DNA of 64,000 bases from Lichenicoccus roseus (GTDB taxonomy: Bacteria; Pseudomonadota; Alphaproteobacteria; Acetobacterales; Acetobacteraceae), in NCBI RefSeq assembly GCF_005844085.1, contig NZ_VCDI01000010.1, positions 1 to 64,000 on the forward strand, read 5' to 3'. Position 1 is the first letter of the stretch. Every line of letters begins with the position of its first letter. Under the pieces are notes generated by a model. The model was not told where the DNA came from and ran no database searches. It was given only the letters and a program-made list of their open reading frames with translations. Position numbers and translations under genes: made by a program. This document shows, piece by piece, positions 54,939-63,430 of the stretch.

Positions 54939-55697
54939 ATGTCGGGACTCCTCTCCGCCTACCCCACCGTCAGGTTGCTCGGCCTCGCCCTCGCCGCGGC
55001 GCAGACCGGCAACGTCGCCGCGGCTCTCGCCGCGCGCGATCCGCGGGCACAGTTCGACTACGTGGTCACGCCCAACGCGGATCATTTCGTGCGCCTGCAG
55101 CATGGTGGTCCGGCCTTGCGGACGCTCTACGACGCCGCCGGCGCGTTGCTGCTCGACAGCCGCGTGATGCGCATGGCGGGCCGGCTGCTGGGTCTCGCGA
55201 TGCCGCCGGTCGTTACCGGCAGCGACCTCACCTTCGACCTGTTCGAGCGCCACATCTCGGGCTCGGACGCGCTGACGATCGTCGGCACCACCCCCGAGGC
55301 GGTCGCCGCGCTGCGCGCGCGTTACGGCCTCTCGGGAATTGCGCATCACTGTCCCCCGTTCGGCTTCGAGCGCGACCCGGCGCTGGTCGAGCAATGTGCG
55401 GAGTTCGTCGAGCGTCATCCGGCGCGCTTCGTGTTCCTGGCCTGTGGCGCCCCCAGGCAGGAAATTCTCGCGCATCGCATCGTCGAGCGCGGCCGCGCCA
55501 CCGGCATCGGGTTGTGCATCGGCGCCGCCATCGACCAGATCGGCGGCCACGAGCGCCGCGCTCCGGCCTTGATCAGGAACGGCGGGCTGGAATGGTGCTG
55601 GCGTATCGTACGCGAGCCGCGGCGGCTGGGAAGCCGCTACCTGACCGATACGAGGATCTTCGCGCTGCTGCTCGCGGAAGCGTTCCGCCCACGGTAG
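54939..55697 (+). CDS. WecG/TagA/CpsF family glycosyltransferase (GT26)
   Basis: The 252-residue product is a GT26 transferase, the family that adds a ManNAc(A)-type sugar to an undecaprenyl-linked acceptor. The conserved parts are YVVTPNADHFVRL, SRVMRMAGRLLG, GSDLTFDLFE, VGTTPEAVAALRARYGL, VFLACGAPRQEILA and the C-terminal NGGLEWCWRIVREPRRLGSRYL (quoted to 20), all expected for a full-length member. It lies opposite wecB and the flavoprotein, so UDP-ManNAc from WecB may be its donor. It ends 23 bases before the sigma-54 site of the urea transporter. Confidence 0.88.
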   Translation: MSGLLSAYPTVRLLGLALAAAQTGNVAAALAARDPRAQFDYVVTPNADHFVRLQHGGPALRTLYDAAGALLLDSRVMRMAGRLLGLAMPPVVTGSDLTFDLFERHISGSDALTIVGTTPEAVAALRARYGLSGIAHHCPPFGFERDPALVEQCAEFVERHPARFVFLACGAPRQEILAHRIVERGRATGIGLCIGAAIDQIGGHERRAPALIRNGGLEWCWRIVREPRRLGSRYLTDTRIFALLLAEAFRPR

Positions 55698-55720
55698 CCA
55701 GCCCTGAACTTGCCTGCCGG

Positions 55721-55736
55721 TGGCGCGGCCATTGCA
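55721..55736 (+). promoter_or_regulatory. sigma-54 (-24/-12) promoter of the urt operon
   Basis: TGGCGCGGCCATTGCA matches the RpoN consensus TGGCACG-N4-TTGCA with one substitution in the -24 element. The invariant GG and GC dinucleotides are at the correct distance. It ends 34 bases before the urtA ATG, which leaves room for a start of transcription near 55747 and a short leader. Confidence 0.75.
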
Positions 55737-55770
55737 TACCTCAAATCAACCGGATTGAGGAACTCCAGCA

Positions 55771-57105
55771 ATGACCCGTGACAGTTCAGGCCTGACCCGT
55801 CGTGCCTTCGGCCATCTCGGGCTGGCCGCCGGCTCCACCGCCCTGATGGCGCCGATGATTTCCGGCGGGCGCGCGGCCGCCGCTCCGTCCGGCGAGCCGA
55901 TCAAGGTCGGCATCCTGCACTCGCTGTCGGGCACCATGGCGATCAGCGAGACCACGCTGAAGGACGTCATGCTGATGCTGATCGCAGAGCAGAACGCCAA
56001 GGGTGGCCTGCTCGGACGCCCGCTGGTGCCGGTGGTGGTCGATCCGGCCTCGAACTGGCCGTTGTTCGCGGAAAAGGCGCGCCAGCTGCTCAGCGTCGAC
56101 AAGGTGTCCGCGGTGTTCGGCTGCTGGACCAGCGTGTCGCGGAAATCGGTGCTGCCGGTGTTCGAGGAACTGAACGGGATATTGTTCTATCCGGTGCAGT
56201 ACGAAGGTCAGGAATGCAGCCGCAACGTGTTCTACACCGGGGCCGCGCCCAACCAGCAGGCAATTCCCGCCGTCGACTACCTGATGAGCGAGGAGAAGGT
56301 GCAGCGCTGGGTGCTGGCCGGCACCGACTACGTGTATCCGCGCACCACCAACCAGATCCTGCAGGCCTACCTCGCGACCAAGGGCGTCGCACCCGCCGAC
56401 ATCATGGTGAACTACACGCCGTTCGGCCAGTCCGACTGGCAGAACATCGTCGCCAGCATCAAGAACTTCGGCTCATCGGGCAAGAAGACCGCGGTGGTGT
56501 CCACCATCAACGGCGACGCCAACGTTCCGTTCTACAAGGAGCTCGGCAACCAGGGCATCAAGGCGACCGACATTCCGGTGGTGGCCTTCAGCGTCGGCGA
56601 GGAGGAGCTTGCCGGCATGGATACGCATCCCCTGGTCGGGCAGCTCGCCGCCTGGAATTATTTCGAGAGCATCGACACGCCGGCGAACAAGGCGTTCATC
56701 GAATCCTGGCACAAATTCACCGGCAATTCGAAGCGCACCACCAACGACCCGATGGAGGCGCACTATATCGGCTTCAACATGTGGGTGCAGGCGGTCGAGA
56801 AGACGAAGTCCGTCGACCACGACACCATCATCGACGCGATGATCGGGATAAGGCAGCCGAACCTCACCGGCAGCATCGCCACCCTGCTCCCGAACCACCA
56901 TCTCACCAAGCCGGTTTTCATCGGCGAGATCCAGGACGACGGCCAGTTCAACGTGGTGTGGAACTCGCCGGCGCCGATTCCCGCGCAGGCCTGGTCGCCC
57001 TATGTCGCCGAGACACGCAACCTGATCGGCGACTGGAGCAAGCCGATCTCGTGCGGCAACTTCAACACCGTCACCAAGAGCTGCGTCGGCCAGCGGCATG
57101 CCTGA
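55771..57105 (+). CDS. urtA: urea ABC transporter substrate-binding protein UrtA
   Basis: UrtA is the periplasmic urea/short-chain-amide-binding protein. The 444-residue product begins with a Tat-type signal (LTRRAFGHLGLAAGSTALM), so it is exported folded. The mature domain is a Peripla_BP branched-chain-type protein: IKVGILHSLSGTMAISETTLKD, ENGGxxG-like region AKGGLLGRPLVPVVVDPASNW (each quoted in part), AVFGCWTSVSRKSVLPVFEE and FYPVQYEGQE, which are typical of UrtA. It is the first gene of urtABCDE, behind a sigma-54 promoter, so nitrogen limitation via NtrC is the likely signal. Confidence 0.94.
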   Translation: MTRDSSGLTRRAFGHLGLAAGSTALMAPMISGGRAAAAPSGEPIKVGILHSLSGTMAISETTLKDVMLMLIAEQNAKGGLLGRPLVPVVVDPASNWPLFAEKARQLLSVDKVSAVFGCWTSVSRKSVLPVFEELNGILFYPVQYEGQECSRNVFYTGAAPNQQAIPAVDYLMSEEKVQRWVLAGTDYVYPRTTNQILQAYLATKGVAPADIMVNYTPFGQSDWQNIVASIKNFGSSGKKTAVVSTINGDANVPFYKELGNQGIKATDIPVVAFSVGEEELAGMDTHPLVGQLAAWNYFESIDTPANKAFIESWHKFTGNSKRTTNDPMEAHYIGFNMWVQAVEKTKSVDHDTIIDAMIGIRQPNLTGSIATLLPNHHLTKPVFIGEIQDDGQFNVVWNSPAPIPAQAWSPYVAETRNLIGDWSKPISCGNFNTVTKSCVGQRHA

Positions 57106-58726
57106 CATCCCGGCATGGCTGCGTCGGGTGGCAGCCGGTCTGGTAGTGGCCTGCTGCCTGCTGGGAGCAAGCGCTTCGGCGCAGGTTCCGGATCCCTTCG
57201 CCGGCCTGTCGCAGACCAGCTTCAATGCGGTGGCGGCTTCGGTCACCACGCTTGCCGCCTCCGGTGCGCCGCGTGCGCAGGCGGTGATCACCGCACTCGG
57301 CGAACGGCGCCTCTACGCCGCGCGCACCGGCGACGCGCTGTATATCCGCAACGGCAGCGATTACGTCGATGCGCGCAGCGGCGCGCCCGCCAGGCCCGAT
57401 CCGGATACGATCCGCTCCGTGCGGGTCAACAACCGCATCCGGGAGGCCGTCGCCGGGGCGCTCGCCCTGTTCGGCCTGACCTCGTCCGATCCGGCGATAC
57501 GTCTTCGATCCGCCGATGCCGCCTACGATTCGCACGATCCCGCCGCCCTGCCGGTGCTCGACCGCGCGCTGGCGCACGAGGCGGATGCAGGCGTCGTCCA
57601 CCGCTTGCGCGAGGCACGCGCGGCGGCCCTGCTGTCGGCTCCGGGGCAGGCTGGCAAGCCCGGCGATGCCGGCGCGGTGCAGGAGCGGATCGATGCCGTC
57701 CGCATTCTTGCCGCCAGTGGCGGCCTCCCGGCGCGCGCCATCCTCGCCGGCCTGCACGACCAGCCCGCCGCGGTGCAGGCCGCGGTGGCGCAGGCACTGT
57801 CCTCGATCGACCTGCGGCTGCGTCTGTGGAGCGTCGCGCAGGACCTGTTCTACGGCCTCAGCCTGGGCTCGGTCCTGCTGCTCGCGGCCATGGGCCTCGC
57901 CATCACCTTCGGCGTCATGGGCGTCATCAACATGGCGCATGGCGAGGTCATGATGATCGGCGCCTACACCACCTGGATGGTGCAGCAGGCGGTCGCCGCC
58001 GCCATGCCCGCGCTGGCTCCGGTCAGTATCCTGCTCGCCATACCGGCCGCCTTTCTCGTGTGCGGCGCCATCGGGGTGGCCATCGAGCGCGGCCTGATCC
58101 GCTTCCTGTACGGCCGCCCGCTGGAGACCCTGCTCGCCACCTGGGGCCTGTCGCTGGTGCTGCAGCAGGCGATCCGCTCGCTGTTCGGTCCGACCAACAT
58201 CTCCGTCGTCACCCCCGGCTGGCTCTCCGGCTCGCTGCACTGGGGCGGGCTGGTGATCACGCTGAACCGGCTCGCCATCATGATCTTCGCGGTGCTGGTG
58301 ATGGGTGCGTTGAGCCTGGTGCTGCGCCGCACGTCGCTGGGCCTGGAGATGCGCGCAGTGACGCAGAACCGGCGCATGGCGGCGCTGATGGGCATACGCA
58401 CGCCACGCGTGGATGCGCTCACCTTCGGGCTCGGCTCGGGTGTTGCCGGCCTGGCCGGTGTTGCGATCAGCCAGATCGACAATGTCAGTCCCAATCTCGG
58501 CCAGGGCTACATCATCGACAGCTTCATGGTGGTGGTGTTCGGCGGCGTCGGCAACCTGTGGGGGACGCTGGCGGGCGCCACCACCCTGGGGATCGCCAAC
58601 AAGATCCTGGAGCCGGTGGCGGGCGCCGTGCTCGGCAAGATCGTGGTGCTGGTGCTGCTGATCCTGTTCATCCAGCGACGGCCGCGCGGCATGTTCCCGC
58701 TCAAGGGCCGCGGGGTGGAGTCTTGA
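57098..58726 (+). CDS. urtB: urea ABC transporter permease UrtB with N-terminal extension
   Basis: UrtB is a membrane permease of the branched-chain amino acid/urea type. The 542-residue product has a signal-peptide-like N terminus (VAAGLVVACCLLGASASAQ) and a non-membrane extension of about 230 residues with HEAT-like helices. The permease domain begins near residue 240 (DLFYGLSLGSVLLLAAMGLAITFGVMG in part), contains NMAHGEVMMIGAYTTW and FGGVGNLWGTLAGATTLG, and has about eight helices. The extended form is typical of UrtB. The ATG at 57098 overlaps the urtA stop by eight bases. Confidence 0.93.
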   Translation: MPDIPAWLRRVAAGLVVACCLLGASASAQVPDPFAGLSQTSFNAVAASVTTLAASGAPRAQAVITALGERRLYAARTGDALYIRNGSDYVDARSGAPARPDPDTIRSVRVNNRIREAVAGALALFGLTSSDPAIRLRSADAAYDSHDPAALPVLDRALAHEADAGVVHRLREARAAALLSAPGQAGKPGDAGAVQERIDAVRILAASGGLPARAILAGLHDQPAAVQAAVAQALSSIDLRLRLWSVAQDLFYGLSLGSVLLLAAMGLAITFGVMGVINMAHGEVMMIGAYTTWMVQQAVAAAMPALAPVSILLAIPAAFLVCGAIGVAIERGLIRFLYGRPLETLLATWGLSLVLQQAIRSLFGPTNISVVTPGWLSGSLHWGGLVITLNRLAIMIFAVLVMGALSLVLRRTSLGLEMRAVTQNRRMAALMGIRTPRVDALTFGLGSGVAGLAGVAISQIDNVSPNLGQGYIIDSFMVVVFGGVGNLWGTLAGATTLGIANKILEPVAGAVLGKIVVLVLLILFIQRRPRGMFPLKGRGVES

Positions 58727-59856
58727 GGCTCCCGGCCTACCTGCCCGGCACCGTCGTCACCGCGGCGATCGTCGTGGCCGGCGCGCTGCTGATGGCGCTG
58801 CTGAACCTGCTGCCGGCCTCGTTCCCGCTGCACGTGCCCGATTTCGCCGTCTCGCTCACCGCGAAATACCTGTCCTACGCGCTGCTCGCGCTGGCGGTCG
58901 ATCTGGTCTGGGGATTTGCCGGCATCCTGACGCTCGGCCACGCCGCCTTCTTCGCGCTCGGCGGCTACGCGATGGGCATGTACCTGATGCGCGAGATCGG
59001 CACCCGCGGCGTGTATGCCAATGCCGACCTGCCGGACTTCATGGTGTTCCTGTCCTGGACCCACCTGCCCTGGTACTGGTACGGGTTCTCGTTCTTCCCC
59101 TTCGCGCTGCTGATGGCCCTGCTCGTGCCTGGCGCGCTGGCCGCCGGGTTCGGCGCGCTGACCTTCCGCTCGCGCGTATCGGGCGTGTATCTCTCGATCA
59201 TCACCCAGGCGCTGACCTACGCGCTGATGCTGGCGTTCTTCCGCAACGACATGGGCTTCGGCGGCAATAACGGCCTCACCGACTTCAAGGACATCCTCGG
59301 CGCCGACCTGCACGCACCGCTCACCCACGCGGTGCTGCTGCTGGTCACCGCGCTCAGCGTCGCCGGCGCCCTGCTGCTGACACGCGCGGTACTGGCGGGC
59401 CGGTTCGGGCGGCTGCTTACGGCCGTGCGCGACGCCGAGAACCGCACCCGGTTCCTCGGCTACCGGCCGGAACATGCCAAGCTGCTGGTCTGGGTGCTGT
59501 CGGCGCTGATCGCAGGGCTCGGCGGCGCGCTCTATGTCATCCAGGTCGGCATCATCAATCCGGGCGAGTTCGCGCCCGGCAACTCCATCGAGGCGGTGAT
59601 CTGGGTCGCCGTCGGCGGTCGCGGCACGCTGTCCGGGGCGGTGCTTGGCGCGGTGCTGGTCAATCTCGGCAAGACGCTGTTCACCGGGCTGCTGCCCGAG
59701 CTCTGGCTGTATGCCCTCGGCGCGCTGTTCATCCTGACCACGCTGTTCCTGCCGCGCGGCCTGATGGGCCTGAGGCGCGCGCCGGAGGCCGCCGCCATCG
59801 CCGGCGAGCCGGCACCGGTGACACCCGAGATGGCGGTGCCGGAAGACGCCTCATGA
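58723..59856 (+). CDS. urtC: urea ABC transporter permease UrtC
   Basis: UrtC is the second permease. The 377-residue product has about ten helices; the N-terminal LALAVDLVWGFAGILTLGHAAFFALGGYA (shown in part) and the loop FGGNNGLTDFK are typical of UrtC, as is the ABC-coupling EAVIWVAVGGRGTLSGAVLGA near the C terminus. The start is TTG at 58723, overlapping the urtB stop as TTGA. No ATG lies near the expected N terminus. It forms the heterodimeric channel with UrtB and is energised by UrtD and UrtE. Confidence 0.93.
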   Translation: MRLPAYLPGTVVTAAIVVAGALLMALLNLLPASFPLHVPDFAVSLTAKYLSYALLALAVDLVWGFAGILTLGHAAFFALGGYAMGMYLMREIGTRGVYANADLPDFMVFLSWTHLPWYWYGFSFFPFALLMALLVPGALAAGFGALTFRSRVSGVYLSIITQALTYALMLAFFRNDMGFGGNNGLTDFKDILGADLHAPLTHAVLLLVTALSVAGALLLTRAVLAGRFGRLLTAVRDAENRTRFLGYRPEHAKLLVWVLSALIAGLGGALYVIQVGIINPGEFAPGNSIEAVIWVAVGGRGTLSGAVLGAVLVNLGKTLFTGLLPELWLYALGALFILTTLFLPRGLMGLRRAPEAAAIAGEPAPVTPEMAVPEDAS

Positions 59857-60596
59857 GCACGCCGAGCCTGCTCTATCTCGACAACGTCACCGTCAGCTTC
59901 GACGGCTTCCGGGCCCTGAACGAGTTGTCGCTGCTGCTGGTGCCAGGAGAGATGCGCGCCATCATCGGCCCGAACGGCGCCGGCAAGACCACCATGATGG
60001 ACGTCATCACCGGCAAGACCCGCCCGGACAAGGGCGACGTGCTGTTCCACAACACCATCGACCTGACCAGACTGGACGAGCCGTCGATCGCCCGCCTCGG
60101 CATCGGCCGCAAGTTCCAGAAACCGACGGTGTTCGAGCAGCTCAGCGTCCGCGACAACCTGCTGCTCTCGCTTGCCGGCCACCGCCGCCCGTTCGGCGTG
60201 CTGTTCGCGCGCCAGACCGGCGAGGAACGCGACCGCATCGAGGGTATCCTGCGCACCACACGCCTCGGGCAGCATGCCGACCGCCTGGCCGGAGCGCTCA
60301 GCCACGGCCAGAAGCAGTGGCTGGAAATCGGCATGCTGCTCGGCCAGGAGCCGGAACTGCTGCTGGTGGACGAGCCGGTGGCCGGCATGACCGATGCCGA
60401 GACCGCGCAGACCGCCGACCTGCTGCGCGACATCAACCGCACCCGCAGCGTGGTGGTGGTCGAGCACGACATGGAATTCGTGCGGGCACTCGGCGTCGGG
60501 GTGACGGTGCTGCACGAGGGCAGCGTGCTGGCCGAGGGCAGCCTCGACGATGTCAGCCGCGACCCGAGCGTGATCGAGGTCTATCTCGGCCGGTGA
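59853..60596 (+). CDS. urtD: urea ABC transporter ATP-binding protein UrtD
   Basis: UrtD is one of two ATPases of the transporter. The 247-residue protein has the Walker A motif GPNGAGKTT near residue 43 and the LSHGQKQWLEIGMLL signature. Walker B is LLLVDEPVAGMT, and an H-loop histidine sits in VVVEHDMEFV. The FQKPTVFEQLSVRDNLLL segment is characteristic of LivG-type subunits. The ATG at 59853 overlaps the urtC stop by four bases. Confidence 0.95.
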   Translation: MSTPSLLYLDNVTVSFDGFRALNELSLLLVPGEMRAIIGPNGAGKTTMMDVITGKTRPDKGDVLFHNTIDLTRLDEPSIARLGIGRKFQKPTVFEQLSVRDNLLLSLAGHRRPFGVLFARQTGEERDRIEGILRTTRLGQHADRLAGALSHGQKQWLEIGMLLGQEPELLLVDEPVAGMTDAETAQTADLLRDINRTRSVVVVEHDMEFVRALGVGVTVLHEGSVLAEGSLDDVSRDPSVIEVYLGR

Positions 60597-60606
60597 GGAC
60601 ATAGCC

Positions 60607-61302
60607 ATGCTCGATGTCGAGACCATCGACCTGCACTACGGCGCCGCCATCGCGTTGCGCGGGGTGTCGATCAATGCGCGCGCCGGCGACGTGACCTGCC
60701 TGCTCGGGCGCAACGGCGTCGGCAAGACCAGCCTGCTGCGCGCGGTGACCGGCGTGCATCCGGTGACGCGCGGCACGATACGCTGGAACGGCGACGACAT
60801 CACCCGGCTGCCGGCCTACGAGCGGGCGCGGCGCGGCATCGCCTCGGTGCCGCAGGGGCGCGACATCTTCCCGCTGCTGACCGTGCGCGACAACCTGGAA
60901 ACCGGCTTCGGGCTCCTGCCACGACGGCAGCGCCGCATCCCGGACGAGATCTTCGAGCTGTTCCCGATCCTGGGCAGCATGCTCAGGCGCCGCGGCGGCG
61001 ACCTGTCCGGCGGCCAGCAGCAGCAGCTCGCGATCGGGCGCGCCCTGGTCACGCGGCCGAAGCTGCTGGTGCTGGACGAGCCGACCGAGGGCATCCAGCC
61101 CAGCATCATCAAGGATATCGGCCGCGTGATCGAGTTGCTGCGCAGCCGCGGCGAGATGGCGATCCTGCTGGTCGAGCAGTACTACGAGTTCGCCCGCTCG
61201 CTCGCCCAGCAGATCACCGTGCTCGATCGCGGCCAGGTGGTGATGGCGGGCGCTGCCGAGACGCTGGACGAAACCGTCCTGCGCGGACACGTCACGATCT
61301 GA
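60607..61302 (+). CDS. urtE: urea ABC transporter ATP-binding protein UrtE
   Basis: UrtE is the LivF-type ATPase partner. The 231-residue protein has Walker A GRNGVGKTS near residue 36, the signature LSGGQQQQLAIGRAL, Walker B LLVLDEPTEGIQPS, and the switch histidine position replaced by glutamine-rich VEQYYEFA, as is usual in LivF-type proteins. It starts 10 bases after urtD. It ends the operon, with a hairpin at 61314. No urease or amidase genes are in the window, so the fate of the imported urea is not shown here. Confidence 0.95.
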   Translation: MLDVETIDLHYGAAIALRGVSINARAGDVTCLLGRNGVGKTSLLRAVTGVHPVTRGTIRWNGDDITRLPAYERARRGIASVPQGRDIFPLLTVRDNLETGFGLLPRRQRRIPDEIFELFPILGSMLRRRGGDLSGGQQQQLAIGRALVTRPKLLVLDEPTEGIQPSIIKDIGRVIELLRSRGEMAILLVEQYYEFARSLAQQITVLDRGQVVMAGAAETLDETVLRGHVTI

Positions 61303-61313
61303 CGGACCCGCCA

Positions 61314-61343
61314 GCCGGTCACAAGCCATAGGCTGCGACCGGC
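61314..61343 (+). terminator. hairpin terminator candidate of urtABCDE
   Basis: GCCGGTC and GACCGGC form a 7-base-pair stem. Inside it AGCC and GGCT pair around ATA, giving a nested, stable hairpin 11 bases after the urtE stop. No T-run follows, so a factor-assisted terminator is possible. Confidence 0.5.
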
Positions 61344-61378
61344 AGAGACCGCTGCGCGTCCGGCAGCGCCGTGCCCGA

Positions 61379-62299
61379 TCAGGCAATATGGCGGCCGAAG
61401 CGGCGTGCGACCGCTTCCCTTGACAGTCCGCCGATAGCAGACTTCAGCGCATCACGCCGGAGCCGGGTGCCGGGTGCCGACGGCACGACCCCGAGCCGGC
61501 GCAGGTGCCGGTTGACCCTGCAGATCCGGGCGCGCCTGGCTACCGACTTGAGGTCGAAGTTCAGGCTGAGGGCGATCGAGACCTCGCTGCCATTCTCCGC
61601 CCAGTGCGGCGCGAAGCAGGGGACGTGGATGCCCTGGCCCGGCTTGAACGCATGCACCGTCGCCCTGTCGTAGAACTCCGGCTTGTGGCGCATCGCGCTC
61701 GGCTCCCCGGCCAGCAGGTGCTCGATCTCGGTTTCCGGAACCACGTCGCGGTCGGTCTGGCCAAGAACGCCGAACCGCTTGTCGCCGGCGATCTGCATCA
61801 GGAAGTTGGTGTCGAGGTCGGCGTGATAAGGCGTCAGCCGCCCGGGCGACGCGATCAGGATGGTGGCCCGCGCTTCCAGCATATCGTCGCGCAGCGGAGC
61901 CCCGCATAGTGCCACGATCTGCCGAACGACGCCGCTGAACAGGGACCCGAACAGCGGGTCGTGAATGACGTTCCTAAGCATGATGAGGGAACTGCTCCCG
62001 GCGATCGACGCGACCGCGTCGGCGAGGCCACGATGGCGGGAGCGGCCCGCTCCCCACCCATCGCCGATCGCTGCGGCATCTTCCGACCAGTAGTAGCTGC
62101 CGAGCGGCTCGAGCCGCTCGGCCAGCGCAGCCAGGCTCGGCAGCGACAGCAATGGCTCGCGGTCAAGGTCGTGCGCGAACAGGAAGCTCTGCTGGTTGTA
62201 GCTAAGCTTGAACACCTCGTCGCAACTGTGACCGACATGCTCGAACGCGGTTACGTTTTGTGAACTTTGCTTCAGTAACGCAATGCTGGACATGGTCAT
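61379..62299 (-). CDS. cupin/JmjC-like putative 2-oxoglutarate oxygenase
   Basis: The 306-residue product has the metal-binding pattern of cupin_8/JmjC proteins. H-A-D in TPYHADLDTNFLMQI (about residues 159-161) forms the H-x-D pair, and the later histidine is in IHVPCFAPHW (about 225 or 232). Related enzymes hydroxylate amino-acid side chains or small metabolites using Fe(II) and 2-oxoglutarate. The N-terminal 100 residues contain the ELHRD-like SLPSLAALAERL segment and are less clear. The ATG at 62299 is chosen; another lies at 62293. The gene is downstream of the AraC regulator gene, 102 bases away, on the same strand. Confidence 0.75.
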   Translation of the reverse strand: MTMSSIALLKQSSQNVTAFEHVGHSCDEVFKLSYNQQSFLFAHDLDREPLLSLPSLAALAERLEPLGSYYWSEDAAAIGDGWGAGRSRHRGLADAVASIAGSSSLIMLRNVIHDPLFGSLFSGVVRQIVALCGAPLRDDMLEARATILIASPGRLTPYHADLDTNFLMQIAGDKRFGVLGQTDRDVVPETEIEHLLAGEPSAMRHKPEFYDRATVHAFKPGQGIHVPCFAPHWAENGSEVSIALSLNFDLKSVARRARICRVNRHLRRLGVVPSAPGTRLRRDALKSAIGGLSREAVARRFGRHIA

Positions 62300-62401
62300 G
62301 CCGCTTTGTTCTGAGCCCGGCGCTGATACAAATCCCGTTGTCGGCAACACGCAAGTGCACGTCTGTGTGTTGTCGATCCACCTCCGTCGGGAGGACGCCG
62401 A

Positions 62402-63271
62402 TCAGGGTGCCGACACGCGCCCGGATCGATCCGGGCGCGTTGCGCGCCGGTAGCGATGCGGGGAAACACCGAAACGCCGGCGGAACGCCTCATGAAAACG
62501 CGATACCGAGCCGAAGCCCGACTCGAAGGCGATCGAAGCGACATCGCGCGTGCCGCCCAGCAGCATGGATTGCGCGAGATGCAGCCGGTAGCGCGTCAGG
62601 TAGTCTCCGAGCGTCATGCCAAGAGCGTTCTTGAACAGCGACATGGCGTAGTTCGGATGCAGTCCCACCGCACCGGCGACCTGGCCGGCGCTGACCCGCC
62701 CGGTGGCGTTCGAGGTCAGGAACTGGGCCATGGCGCACACCTTGGCATGCCGCCCGGCGCCACCCGGCGGCACTGCCTGGGATGCGGCGCGGTTTATCCA
62801 GCCGGTCACGTCCAGGCGGCGCAGGCGGAGCTCGATCTCCAGACGGTCAAGCTCCGCCAGCCCAGGGTCGCCGGACATCAACTCCCGGTGCAGCCGCATC
62901 GGCCAATCCAGCTCGATAGGGTCGCGCGCCGCGATCATGCCGCCGCCGAGCACGGTCTCGCGCAGGGCGGCAGAGAGCGGCAGGGCGAGGAACATCTCGA
63001 TCGGGACGTAAAGGCAAACGAAATTTGTCGCCGGCGCCACCTCCATGGTGCGGTGCGGCACAGCACCCCAGAACAGCAGGAACTCGCCCGCCCGGGCCTC
63101 GATCTCCAGCCCGCCGAACGAATAGATGGCGGCCCCCTCCAGCATCAGGTTGAGCTCGACCTGGCTGTGCGCATGCACCGCCGCCATCGGCAGCATCGTG
63201 GTGCTGCGTCCCGCCCAGAAGACGTGGAGCGGCGGCTCGGACGCACCCTGGGTAATCAAGCTCTGGGTCAT
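62402..63271 (-). CDS. AraC family transcriptional regulator
   Basis: The 289-residue protein has an N-terminal cupin-like sensor (HAHSQVELNLMLEGAAIYSFGG region, in part) and a C-terminal double helix-turn-helix. The first HTH is SAGQVAGAVGLHPNYAMSLF; the second, with its linker, is RDVASIAFESGFGSVSRFHEAF ending in RRFGVSPHRYRR (each shown in part). The family controls carbon uptake or stress genes. It is divergent from the sugar-binding-protein gene, so it probably controls that transporter and perhaps the oxygenase gene downstream of it. The ligand is unknown, but a sugar is likely. Confidence 0.9.
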   Translation of the reverse strand: MTQSLITQGASEPPLHVFWAGRSTTMLPMAAVHAHSQVELNLMLEGAAIYSFGGLEIEARAGEFLLFWGAVPHRTMEVAPATNFVCLYVPIEMFLALPLSAALRETVLGGGMIAARDPIELDWPMRLHRELMSGDPGLAELDRLEIELRLRRLDVTGWINRAASQAVPPGGAGRHAKVCAMAQFLTSNATGRVSAGQVAGAVGLHPNYAMSLFKNALGMTLGDYLTRYRLHLAQSMLLGGTRDVASIAFESGFGSVSRFHEAFRRRFGVSPHRYRRATRPDRSGRVSAP

Positions 63272-63430
63272 GAAGCCTTCGGCACTCGTTCCTGCTCGCC
63301 GATCTTAGGATCCAGGAGATTGCTATCGTCAAACCGGACGACAGGCCAGCCCGGCGGGGCCATAGTCGCCTGCAACGGCCTCGACACCATGAAGGCCAGG
63401 CGAACGTTCGGGAGTGATCGAGGAATGTCC

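Noticed and set aside
57098-57820. The long N-terminal part of UrtB as a separate fused gene or gene fusion
   Set aside because: UrtB proteins normally carry such an extension before the permease domain, and there is no stop or start between the parts.
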